Assembly (NCBI GenBank): GCA_020697375.1
Contig: JAJFBJ010000085.1
Coordinates: forward strand, 1 to 13,434
DNA from: Nitrospira sp.
GTDB taxonomy: Bacteria > Nitrospirota > Nitrospiria > Nitrospirales > Nitrospiraceae
Direction: 5' to 3'
Length of the DNA: 13,434 nucleotides
Positions 1 through 6,854 of this stretch are shown in pieces; position 1 is the first letter of the stretch, and every line of letters starts with the position of its first letter. Under the pieces are notes generated by a model that ran no database searches, was not told the origin of the DNA, and was given only the letters and a program-made list of their open reading frames with translations. Both the position numbers and the translations under genes were made by a program.

Positions 1-386
1 CGTCGACTGAGGAGAGACGCTCGCCTTGGGTCTTTCCGAGTGAGAATCCGGACACCCACATGGATCCTCGGAATTTCTATCGGCGGGTCTATTTGCCCAA
101 GGTGAAGGAGTTGGGGCTGGAGGGCGTGTCATGGCATACGTTGCGCCATACCTTCGCGAGTCGGTTGGCGATGTCTGGAGCCACCGAAGGCACGATTGCC
201 GCACTCTTGCGGCATAGCGGGACGAGTCTTGTAAGACGATACGCGCACCTGAGTCCATCGCATCTCCAGGATGAAGTGGAGAAGGTGGCAGCATTCGGAA
301 GGGTGATAAGCCGGGAGGTTCAGAATCAGTTGCCCACGATTTCAGTTCCAACCGTGACCGGAACCGTGACGGGCGGAAACCAGTGA
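1..386 (+). CDS. Tyrosine recombinase/integrase, C-terminal part (5' end beyond window)
   Basis: The frame is open from the first complete codon at position 3 to a TGA at 384-386, giving 127 visible residues, so the gene starts left of the window. The ATG at 60 is internal: the residues before it (SPWVFPSENPDTH) are typical of the run-up to the catalytic core. Visible catalytic features, numbered from codon 3, are H45-T-L-R48 (the HxxR box), H71 in LLRHSG and the tyrosine nucleophile Y80 in RRYAHLS. The first catalytic arginine must lie upstream. The family catalyses site-specific strand exchange through a 3'-phosphotyrosyl intermediate. The stop codon is 32 nt from the 3' end of a tRNA-Met gene on the other strand, which suggests the integrase of an island inserted at that tRNA. 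The C-terminal tail contains a 9-nt direct repeat (350-358 and 362-370) encoding the VTGTVTGG stretch. Confidence 0.9.
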   Translation, partial: STEERRSPWVFPSENPDTHMDPRNFYRRVYLPKVKELGLEGVSWHTLRHTFASRLAMSGATEGTIAALLRHSGTSLVRRYAHLSPSHLQDEVEKVAAFGRVISREVQNQLPTISVPTVTGTVTGGNQ

Positions 387-418
387 TGAGCAACCGAGTG
401 ATAAGTTGCGGAAATGAT

Positions 419-494
419 TGGTGGCGGTGACCCGGATTGAACGGGTGACCCGCGGCTTATGAGTCCGCTGCTCTGCCAACTGAGCTACACCGCC
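419..494 (-). tRNA. tRNA-Met (CAU anticodon), probably elongator
   Basis: Read on the minus strand, 76 nt fold as a cloverleaf: acceptor GGCGGTG/CACCGCC, D arm GCTC/GAGC, anticodon loop CTCATAA with anticodon CAT, T arm ACCCG/CGGGT with loop TTCAATC, discriminator A and a genome-encoded CCA. The paired first position (G1-C72) argues against an initiator tRNA. The body (GTAGCTCAGTTGG, ACTCATAA, GGGTCAC) resembles bacterial elongator tRNA-Met. The alternative is tRNA-Ile with a CAU anticodon read through lysidine, which sequence alone does not fully exclude. The last pair of the anticodon stem (positions 31 and 39) is an A-G mismatch, where an A-U pair is usual. The 3' end faces the integrase gene and is the likely attachment site of the element on the left. 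Confidence 0.93.
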
Positions 495-528
495 ACGGCA
501 CATGTGCTACTTGATGAAGTGAACCGCA

Positions 529-558
529 ATAATAGCCGAAGCAATGTCGAAGTGTCTA
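529..558 (-). promoter_or_regulatory. Probable sigma-70 promoter of the tRNA-Met gene
   Basis: On the minus strand TAGACA (553-558, 5 of 6 matches to TTGACA) is followed after 18 nt by TATTAT (529-534, 5 of 6 matches to TATAAT). The -10 box ends 34 nt before the first base of the mature tRNA, which leaves room for a short 5' leader removed by RNase P. It was identified by eye only. Confidence 0.55.
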
Positions 559-938
559 CCGACCGCCTATCAAAACCCTGCCTGCCCTGGCGAGGGATTT
601 TTCCCACATCGAACCTTCGTTTCTCGGTTGAATATCGCCGCATTAACCGCATTTCACCTTCGATTCATCCTTGATCATTTCTGTCGAAGCTGCGGAATCA
701 CGTTCTCGATCTCTTGTATCGTCGGTCGATGTTGTTCGGTTCGGCATTCCACTGAGTATGGTCAACCGTAAGTAACCGTCTGTTCGACCAGTAACGATCC
801 TGTCGTGATGGAAATCCTGACGGATAAGCTGGAATAAGTAGCTTGGGCTCGATAGACTGGCGGACAGGTCAGCCGGTCCTTCACGAAGGCTGAGTACCAT
901 GGCGTAGATGATCGCGGCAGTGGTAGCGCGGATAGAAC

Positions 939-974
939 ATTGGAATCAAAAGATTCAACGGAATGATTTCCAAT
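939..974. repeat. Inverted repeat upstream of the universal stress protein gene
   Basis: ATTGGAA (939-945) is mirrored by TTCCAAT (968-974), 22 nt apart. Inside it sits a second perfect inverted repeat, GAATC-AAAA-GATTC (943-956). It lies just upstream of the ATG at 986 and about 55 nt before the ATG at 1031. It could be an operator or a leader hairpin, but no known regulator site was recognised. Confidence 0.4.
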
Positions 975-1030
975 CGGATGGTGTGATGAACGATCGACGC
1001 AGCAGGCCTTCGGCAAACGAGAAATTCACC

Positions 1031-1900
1031 ATGCGGCGAACCTCGAAACAAGCGACTTTCCCGATTCTATTGCCGACGGATTTTCAGGAGCCGGCCCGGC
1101 GGGCGTTCGCCTATGCCGTGAAGCTTGCGAATGTACTGGGCGCCAGGCTGCATATCCTGCACGTGATCAAGGCATTGTCCCCGTCACCAGGCGTATCCTT
1201 CCACAGCCGCTATTTGAACCCGCTCAAAACTTCAGCCATGCTGGAATTGGGACGGCTCTCGAGATTGGCGAAGGAAGCCGGCATCCATACGGAACCCCAC
1301 CTTCTCTTCGGTGAACCGAGCGATTCCATCCTGGGGTCTACGGCTCGTTTCCATGCGGGGCTTGTCGTCATGGGGACTCACGGACGCACGGGCTGGGATC
1401 GATTGCGGCTCGGCAGCACGACCGAAGCGGTTGTCCGGAAAGCTCGTTGCCCTGTGCTGACGTTGCAGGAGGTGGTAGCCCGAGACTCCGTTCGGCGTCA
1501 TGCAACGGCCAAGCTGGATCGATTCCTCGTGGCGACAGACTTCTCATCCTGCGCCGACGCGGCCTTGCGCTATGTGTCCCGGCTGGCGCCGGGGCTGAAG
1601 GCCAAGGTGTGTGTTCTGCACGCAGCGGGCGAAGGAACTCGTGAGCGCGCCCTGCGGCAGAAGCTGAATGCAGCGATTGAAAGATTACAACGGGCAGGAA
1701 TAGAAGCCGAGAGCCTGGCCATTCCTGGAGACCCGGTGGAAATCATTCTGAAGCAGGCGGCTGAATGGCAGGCAGACATGATCGCCGTCGGCTCTCAAGG
1801 CCGCCGCGGATTGTCCCGCTTGTTGCTGGGAAGTGTGGCGGAGGCGCTGTTGAGGCGATCCGGTTGTCCTGTTCTGATCGTCAAAAATCGCTCCCGCTGA
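1031..1900 (+). CDS. Tandem universal stress protein (two UspA domains)
   Basis: The 289-residue product has two UspA domains, about residues 8-145 and 155-287. Each starts with the beta strand and Asp typical of the fold (ILLPTDF; FLVATDF) and ends with a full nucleotide-binding motif G2xG9xG(S/T): GTHG followed after nine residues by GS in the first domain, and GSQG followed by GS in the second. Tandem Usp proteins of this size are cytoplasmic ATP-binding stress proteins whose exact role is usually unknown. The start at 1031 was chosen because the domain begins right after it and GAGA lies 8 nt upstream. An in-frame ATG at 986 would add 15 residues without similarity to the domain and has only a poorly spaced GGATGG. 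The same frame extends further up to an ATG at 908, which has no ribosome binding site. Confidence 0.9.
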   Translation: MRRTSKQATFPILLPTDFQEPARRAFAYAVKLANVLGARLHILHVIKALSPSPGVSFHSRYLNPLKTSAMLELGRLSRLAKEAGIHTEPHLLFGEPSDSILGSTARFHAGLVVMGTHGRTGWDRLRLGSTTEAVVRKARCPVLTLQEVVARDSVRRHATAKLDRFLVATDFSSCADAALRYVSRLAPGLKAKVCVLHAAGEGTRERALRQKLNAAIERLQRAGIEAESLAIPGDPVEIILKQAAEWQADMIAVGSQGRRGLSRLLLGSVAEALLRRSGCPVLIVKNRSR

Positions 1901-2048
1901 GACCGTCTCCCAATCGCCCCAAACCGGGGATCACAAGGCATGGATAGTTCCGTTACGTATTGTCTACAGCCAGGGAACCACGCGCGACACATTCTCAGTC
2001 CTCTGAAAACCGGCAGTCTCGAAAAGGATCCTTGAAGAAAGAGGCGTT

Positions 2049-2351
2049 ATGGCTACATTGTTCCTCGCGCTGGTATTCGCACTCGTCATTGCGCTATTCG
2101 CGCTTCAAAACACCGCCATGGTGACCGTACGCTTTTTGTTGTGGGAGCATGAGGCCTCACTCGTACTGGTAGTGCTTGGAGCGGCATGCCTTGGCGCAGC
2201 ATTGGCATTTGCCGCCTCACTCGGCCAGCGCCTTCGCCAGACGAGGGAAATGCGCCGGCTCGGGGATACCGTTCATTCGCAGGCTGAAAGAATCCGTCAG
2301 CTCGACTCACCTGCGCAAGAAGAGCAGGCTCCCTATCCTCCAGGCTCCTAG
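2049..2351 (+). CDS. LapA-domain inner-membrane protein
   Basis: This 100-residue protein has two hydrophobic segments (about residues 3-20 and 37-60) with the LapA-domain (formerly DUF1049) signature between them: ALQNTAMVTVRFLLWE. A polar, charged tail follows from residue 62 (Gln, Arg and Glu rich, probably helical), ending in a Pro/Gly stretch. In Enterobacteria LapA, with LapB, controls LPS assembly through LpxC turnover. Isolated LapA-domain proteins in other phyla are much less understood, and no lapB partner is seen here. The ribosome binding site GAGG ends 4 nt before the ATG. It is preceded by 148 nt after the Usp gene, so it may be transcribed separately. Confidence 0.82.
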   Translation: MATLFLALVFALVIALFALQNTAMVTVRFLLWEHEASLVLVVLGAACLGAALAFAASLGQRLRQTREMRRLGDTVHSQAERIRQLDSPAQEEQAPYPPGS

Positions 2352-2560
2352 TGGTCAATAGGTCCACATAATGCAACCAGCGCATAGTACCGATGATCCG
2401 TTTTGCTCGCGGCTGTCTGAGTGCCCTGGTGACCATGACGGGCATCGATTGCATTCGAGCCTATGGATCGGGCATTGTGTTTGAAGGAGACCAGAAAGAC
2501 AGCATGTTGGAACATCCCGGCAGATGTTCACGATGACAGTCTCTGTCGGTTAACAAGCAG

Positions 2561-2566
2561 AAGGAG
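2561..2566 (+). promoter_or_regulatory. Ribosome binding site of the 31-aa membrane protein
   Basis: AAGGAG, 4 nt before the ATG at 2571. It decides this start over the upstream in-frame ATG at 2463 and is the main evidence that the short frame is translated. Confidence 0.65.
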
Positions 2567-2570
2567 CAAG

Positions 2571-2666
2571 ATGGAATCCTTCGCGGTACTCGGCCTGCTC
2601 GCCCTCATCATCGGCATAATCGGAATCATCGTGCTCATGAAGGGGAAAAAGAAGAAAATCCGCTGA
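2571..2666 (+). CDS. Small single-span membrane protein (31 aa)
   Basis: A 31-residue frame starts at an ATG preceded by AAGGAG (2561-2566) with a 4-nt spacer. After MESFAV it is one hydrophobic helix rich in Leu, Ile and Gly (about residues 5-22), then a strongly basic end (MKGKKKKIR). Charge distribution predicts the C-terminus in the cytoplasm. The same frame is open further upstream to an ATG at 2463, but that stretch is polar, has no matching ribosome binding site and breaks the small-membrane-protein pattern. The product has no recognised family. Comparable peptides act as regulators of membrane enzymes or as toxins, but nothing here decides which. It follows the LapA-domain gene by 219 nt. 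Confidence 0.6.
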   Translation: MESFAVLGLLALIIGIIGIIVLMKGKKKKIR

Positions 2667-3070
2667 ACAGATGCGCTGACTTTGCTGTTCTGCCCCAACG
2701 GCGTAAGTGGTCCGTCATGAGATAGTGGTCGGTATGATGTCATTCTAGAAGTTCTCTGCCCCGCCGAACCCTCCCTCGTGCACAATAGAGCGATCCCTGC
2801 CTTTTCTCGCAATTTGAGTGCATCCATAGGCTGCGGCAAGGCTGATCCAGCGACTGGGGCTTTGCCCAGTTATGATTGAGATCAGTAGCACCATACTAGT
2901 GAAAGCCTCATGACCGATAGGAATGACGCCTTCGGCGGTCCCCAGGTCCTGTTGTGACCTGTGCCTGATGCCCTGAGTGTAGAGAGGATGAGGATCGACG
3001 ATTCTGCCGGTACCGACTGCAGAGGATCGTTTAAAAACTCGGTTGAGTATATCTAACCAGGAGAAACGCC
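2667..3070. other. Intergenic stretch without a gene
   Basis: About 400 nt without a supported reading frame. It holds a perfect 6-bp hairpin CAGGTC/GACCTG (2943-2961, 7-nt loop) without a following T run, and ends in an AT-richer segment (3030-3055) that probably contains the promoter of the next gene. A weak inverted repeat GAACAG/CTGTTC (2665-2690) follows the stop of the small membrane protein. Confidence 0.55.
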
Positions 3071-3541
3071 ATGGCCCATATCTTTATTCATGTCGCTGCG
3101 GCCTCAGCCCTGCTTGCTGCCGGGGGAATCTCGGCCGGGTGGGCGCAGGTTAAGACCGTGAAAGATCCTATTCCTTACGAGTCCGTGACGGAATCCGAAC
3201 GACTGTACCAGGAAGACCGCGCGGAGACCATTCGCGGGGTGGTTGAAAGCCTCGATACGGTCACGATGCGGGAAGGCGCGCCGTTTAGACAGCTTCGCCT
3301 CAAGACCGGTGATGATACGCTCGTGGTCCATTTAGGGCCGCAATGGTTTATGGAGCAACAGGTCCAGCGCCTTCAACTGGATGTGGGCCGAGAAGTCGAA
3401 GTGCAGGGGTCTCGGGAGACGGTGAATGGGAAACCGGTATTGGTCGCTGCGGAAATCCGAAATGATCGTCGGGATGAGCAGTTGAGGCTGCGTCATCCGA
3501 GCGGCGTCCCAGTGTGGGCCGGCAGCGAGTACATGCGCTGA
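3071..3541 (+). CDS. Exported small beta-rich (OB-fold-like) hypothetical protein
   Basis: The 156-residue product starts with a signal peptide: a short N-region, a hydrophobic Ala/Leu-rich core at residues 4-22 and a probable signal peptidase I cut after GWA (residue 25). The mature part alternates short strands and turns around TIRGVVESLD, LRLKTGDDTLVVHLGP, LQLDVGREVEVQGS and NGKPVLVAAEIR. This pattern fits the five-strand OB-fold of small periplasmic proteins. The C-terminal RLRHPSGVPVW recalls a frequent ending in such conserved hypothetical proteins. The function is unknown. AGGAG (3059-3063) lies 7 nt before the ATG. Only 11 nt separate its stop from the ATG of zwf, so it is probably the first gene of the zwf transcript. 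Confidence 0.75.
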   Translation: MAHIFIHVAAASALLAAGGISAGWAQVKTVKDPIPYESVTESERLYQEDRAETIRGVVESLDTVTMREGAPFRQLRLKTGDDTLVVHLGPQWFMEQQVQRLQLDVGREVEVQGSRETVNGKPVLVAAEIRNDRRDEQLRLRHPSGVPVWAGSEYMR

Positions 3542-3552
3542 CCGATGTTCCC

Positions 3553-4914
3553 ATGATCAAAACCATTGTCATTCTGGGAGCCTCCGGAGATCTGACGGCT
3601 CGGTTTCTGCTGCCTGCCCTGGCCTGTCTTCATGGCGCTGGACAATTGCCGGAAGGCTTCCGGGTGTTCGGCCTCGCCCGCGATCCGTGGAACACAGACA
3701 CATTTCGGCAGCGCGTCGGGGAAAAGATGGCCCGGGCAACGCCCGATACGACGGGGGCATCGCGCGATGCCATCCTCTTGATCAGCGAGTATCAGCAGGT
3801 CGATGTGATGAACCGCGATCAACTCGGCAAGAGCCTGGATGCTATCAAGGAACCGATGGTGATCTATCTCGCGCTCCCGCCGTCGCTGTTCAAACCGACG
3901 ATCGAGACGTTGGCCACCCTCGATCTGCCTCGGGGCACCAAGCTGGTATTGGAGAAGCCCTTCGGTGAAAACCTGGCTTCCGCGCAAGACCTGAACCGAT
4001 TGCTGCATGAATCGTTTCCCGAACGGGATGTTTTTCGGCTGGATCATTTTCTGGGTATGCAGACGGTGCAAAACATCCTGGGTCTCCGATTTGCCAACCG
4101 CGTCTTCGAACCGCTCTGGAATTTTCAGCATATCGAGCGCGTCGAGATCATCTGGGACGAGACTCTCACGGCCGCCGGTCGGGCGTCTTTCTATGACAGG
4201 ACCGGCGCGCTACGCGACATGATCCAGAATCACCTGTTGCAGTTGATGGCCGTGATCGGGATGGAGCCGTTCCACTCGCTGGATGAACGCACGCTTCGGG
4301 ACCGCAAAGTGGATCTGTTGCGGGCGGTGCGCCGTCCGTCGCCTGAGGAGGTGGTGCGGTACAGCGTTCGTGGACGCTATGGAGAGGGTACAGTTCACGC
4401 GTGCAAGATTCCGGCTTATGTGCGGGAACAAGGGGTCGATCCGAATCGGAATATCGAAACCTTTGCCCAGGTGAGACTGGACATCGATAACTGGCGCTGG
4501 TCCGGCGTCCCATTTCTGCTCCGTACGGGGAAAGCGTTAAAAGCCGACCGGCGTGAGATCGCCATTCACTTCAAACCGGTCCCTCATCTGGCCTTTGGAC
4601 AGCAGGCTCAACCGAAGGCCAACATTCTCAGCATCGGATTAAATCCCGATCAAATCGCACTGTCGGTCAATGTCAACGCCACGGGCGATCTGTTCGAACT
4701 CGATCAGGTGCATTTGGACAGCACGTTTGCTTCAGGGAGTCTTCCTTCGTACGCCCGGCTGTTGCTCGATGTGGTGAGCGGGGATGTGACCCTGTCGATC
4801 CGCGATGATGAGGCCGAAGAATCCTGGCGGATCGTCGAGCCGATTCTCGCCGTCTGGGCCGAAGGCGGGGTCCCACTCGTGGAGTATCCGGCCGGGTCCG
4901 ACGGCCCTTCGTGA
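3553..4914 (+). CDS. zwf: Glucose-6-phosphate dehydrogenase (divergent, Lys-to-Met in active-site signature)
   Basis: The 453-residue product is somewhat shorter than the usual 480-510. It would oxidise glucose 6-phosphate to 6-phosphogluconolactone with NAD(P)+ in the cytoplasm, the entry step of the oxidative pentose phosphate pathway. Visible features: the dinucleotide-binding GASGDL (9-14), EKPFGENLASA (134-144), the active-site region RLDHFLGMQTVQN (162-174), RDMIQNHLLQL (221-231) with the general base H227, and IDNWRWSGVPFLLRTGK (311-327) with K327. In the normal signature DHYLGK the lysine contacts the substrate phosphate; here that position is M169 (codon 4057-4059). H165, H227 and K135 are kept. 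The start at 3553 places the Rossmann strand at the N-terminus; no strong ribosome binding site is seen, so coupling to the upstream gene is likely. The GH15 gene follows after 48 nt. Confidence 0.93.
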   Translation: MIKTIVILGASGDLTARFLLPALACLHGAGQLPEGFRVFGLARDPWNTDTFRQRVGEKMARATPDTTGASRDAILLISEYQQVDVMNRDQLGKSLDAIKEPMVIYLALPPSLFKPTIETLATLDLPRGTKLVLEKPFGENLASAQDLNRLLHESFPERDVFRLDHFLGMQTVQNILGLRFANRVFEPLWNFQHIERVEIIWDETLTAAGRASFYDRTGALRDMIQNHLLQLMAVIGMEPFHSLDERTLRDRKVDLLRAVRRPSPEEVVRYSVRGRYGEGTVHACKIPAYVREQGVDPNRNIETFAQVRLDIDNWRWSGVPFLLRTGKALKADRREIAIHFKPVPHLAFGQQAQPKANILSIGLNPDQIALSVNVNATGDLFELDQVHLDSTFASGSLPSYARLLLDVVSGDVTLSIRDDEAEESWRIVEPILAVWAEGGVPLVEYPAGSDGPS

Positions 4915-4962
4915 CGACGGGGCGACTTTCTCAACAGCCTGCAGGAACAAACAGGAGCGAGT

Positions 4963-6792
4963 ATGTCTGAGCCCGCCTTCAAGGCGCTTAATCGGATTGA
5001 TAGGTATCTGGCGATCGAAGATTACGGCCTCATAGGGGAGGGCGCCACGGCGGCGCTCATTGGACGTGACGGAAGCCTGGCCTGGCTCTGTGTCCCTCGG
5101 TTCGATTCGCCGCCCCTGTTCTGTAGTCTGCTCGATGCGGAACGAGGAGGGCACTTCATGGTGGCGCCCGACCAGGTGCTGGAGTCCCGCCAATTCTATG
5201 AAGCGGATACCGCCCTGCTGGTCACAGAGATGCGGTCTTCAACCGGTCTCTTGCGCGTGACCGATCTCTGTCCATTGCTGGGAGGCGCCGATCTTTCCGA
5301 GGACATTCCGGCGACGCGCCGTGAATTGCTCCGGAGCGCTACGGTCATTGAAGGATCCGTGCGCCTGCAGATTCACATCGACCCCTATGGCGGAGCGGAG
5401 GCGGAGGGGCGTGATGAAGGACTCCGCATTCGTTGCCACGCGCAGCCCGATCTCACGGTTCTCCTCTTCTCCACCGTCCCGTTGACCGGGCTTCGCACCT
5501 CGATAACGCTCACTGCTGGACAATCACTTCACCTGCTCCTCTGCTGGCGGCACTCTTCGGCCCATTCCGCACATATCGATTACGCGGGCCTCAAGAAGGA
5601 TACCGTGGCGGTCTGGCGTCGTTGGCTGAATTGTCTGAAGTACCATGGTCCAGGGGAGGCGCTGGTTCGCCGCTCCGCCATCACCATCAAACTGCTGGAT
5701 CACTTCGAGAACGGCGCGATCGTCGCGGCTCCGACGTCTTCGCTGCCGGAACTCATCGGCGGAGGGCGCAACTGGGATTATCGTTATGCGTGGGTGAGGG
5801 ATGCGGCTTTTTCGGTCTATGCGCTGCACCGCATCGGCCTCTCGCGCGAAGCTGCCGGGTTTTTGGCCTGGTTGTTGGACGCCGTAGAGCGCGATGGAGA
5901 ACCCCGCGTCATGTACGACCTCGACGGACGGATGCCTCCCGAGGAGCGGCTGGATACGGAGTTGGAAGGCTACCGTCGTTCTCAACCCGTTCGTTGGGGC
6001 AATGCGGCCGCAGAGCAACATCAGCATGATATGTACGGGGAAATCGTGGACTGCGCCTACCAATGGACCGCCCATCATGGAAAGATTTCAGAGCGCTTGT
6101 GGAATCGGCTCTCGAAGCTGGTACAGGCGGCGGCAGGAGCATGGCGCGAACCGGATCATGGCATTTGGGAGGTCCGCACCCGTGGACGCCCCTTCACCTA
6201 TTCGGCTGCCATGTGCCAAGTGGCGTTGGATCGCGCGGCCAGGATGGCGGAGCGTTTCGCCTTGCCCGGACCATGCGCGAATTGGAGAAGCCGCGCCAAG
6301 GAGATTGAAGACGCGATCCTCACCGAAGCCTGGGACCCGCACATGCAATCCCTGACCGAACACCTGGGCGGCGGAGGATTAGACGCAAGTCTCCTGGCGT
6401 TGCCGCTCCGTCGAGTCGTGACGGCGGATCATCCGAAAATGATCGCCACGACCCGCGCCATCGTCGAGCGACTTGGAGCGGGACAGGGATTGCTCTATCG
6501 CTACCGGCCGGATGAATCGCCCGACGGGATTGCCGGGCATGAGGGGGCCTTTCTCCTGTGCAGCTTTTGGCTGGTGGACAATCTCGCCAAACAGGGCCGG
6601 CTGGATGAAGCCATGGAGTTGTACGAGTCCCTCTGCGGAAGAGCCGGCACGCTTGGGCTCCTGCCGGAAGAAATCGATCCTTCCACCGGGGCGTTTCTTG
6701 GAAACTATCCCCAGGCGTTCAGCCATATCGGAGTGATATCGAGCGCGGTCAATTTGGCGCGAGAATCAGAAAGGAGGGGCAAGACCAGATGA
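4963..6792 (+). CDS. Glycoside hydrolase family 15 protein (glucoamylase/trehalase-like)
   Basis: The 609-residue product has the GH15 architecture: an N-terminal beta-sandwich (about 1-230, beginning LIGEGATAALIGRDGSLAWLC) and a C-terminal (alpha/alpha)6 barrel. Barrel motifs include GGGRNWDYRYAWVRDA (266-281), GIWEVR (400-405) with the probable general acid E403, and LLPEEIDPSTGAFLGNYPQA (566-585) with the probable general base E569 or E570. There is no signal peptide, so it should be cytoplasmic. Family members release beta-glucose from alpha-glucans or split trehalose; sequence alone does not separate these. Glucose released here would need a kinase before the neighbouring G6PDH could use it. 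AGGAG (4953-4957) lies 5 nt before the ATG. The stop codon overlaps an ATG of the next frame (ATGA, 6789-6792). Confidence 0.93.
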   Translation: MSEPAFKALNRIDRYLAIEDYGLIGEGATAALIGRDGSLAWLCVPRFDSPPLFCSLLDAERGGHFMVAPDQVLESRQFYEADTALLVTEMRSSTGLLRVTDLCPLLGGADLSEDIPATRRELLRSATVIEGSVRLQIHIDPYGGAEAEGRDEGLRIRCHAQPDLTVLLFSTVPLTGLRTSITLTAGQSLHLLLCWRHSSAHSAHIDYAGLKKDTVAVWRRWLNCLKYHGPGEALVRRSAITIKLLDHFENGAIVAAPTSSLPELIGGGRNWDYRYAWVRDAAFSVYALHRIGLSREAAGFLAWLLDAVERDGEPRVMYDLDGRMPPEERLDTELEGYRRSQPVRWGNAAAEQHQHDMYGEIVDCAYQWTAHHGKISERLWNRLSKLVQAAAGAWREPDHGIWEVRTRGRPFTYSAAMCQVALDRAARMAERFALPGPCANWRSRAKEIEDAILTEAWDPHMQSLTEHLGGGGLDASLLALPLRRVVTADHPKMIATTRAIVERLGAGQGLLYRYRPDESPDGIAGHEGAFLLCSFWLVDNLAKQGRLDEAMELYESLCGRAGTLGLLPEEIDPSTGAFLGNYPQAFSHIGVISSAVNLARESERRGKTR

Positions 6793-6839
6793 ATGCAGAT
6801 ATCCCGACAAGCCCCCTCGGCCATAAGAACGCGGCAAGA

Positions 6840-6845
6840 AGGAGG
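6840..6845 (+). promoter_or_regulatory. Ribosome binding site deciding the cyclase start
   Basis: AGGAGG in the context AAGAAGGAGGTT lies 9 nt before the ATG at 6855. It is a near-complete anti-16S match with better spacing than the AGGAGG at 6772-6777, which would serve the ATG at 6789 with an 11-nt spacer. It therefore favours 6855 as the main start. Confidence 0.6.
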
Positions 6846-6854
6846 TTGGACGCC

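Larger units (their letters stand above)
495..985. other. Intergenic stretch without a convincing gene
   Basis: Between the tRNA and the universal stress protein there are about 490 nt. They hold the tRNA promoter on the minus strand and an inverted repeat near 939-974. Short open frames exist on both strands, but none has a good ribosome binding site or a recognisable product. The base composition is more AT-rich than the flanking genes. It may carry the upstream control region of the stress protein gene. Confidence 0.6.

Noticed and set aside
459..771. Short plus-strand frames beginning inside the tRNA gene
   Set aside because: They overlap the tRNA or its promoter, lack ribosome binding sites and have no family likeness.
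1917..1929. CCCC-AAACC-GGGG hairpin after the Usp gene as a terminator
   Set aside because: The stem is only 4 bp and no T run follows.
2393..2536. 47-residue frame (start MIRFARGCLSAL) that looks faintly like a signal peptide
   Set aside because: There is no ribosome binding site before the ATG, no proper signal peptidase site, and the rest is unlike any known protein. The stretch is better read as spacer before the 31-aa membrane protein.
3493..4131. Minus-strand open frame of 212 codons opposite zwf
   Set aside because: It is antisense to the conserved Rossmann and active-site regions of zwf and has no domain likeness.
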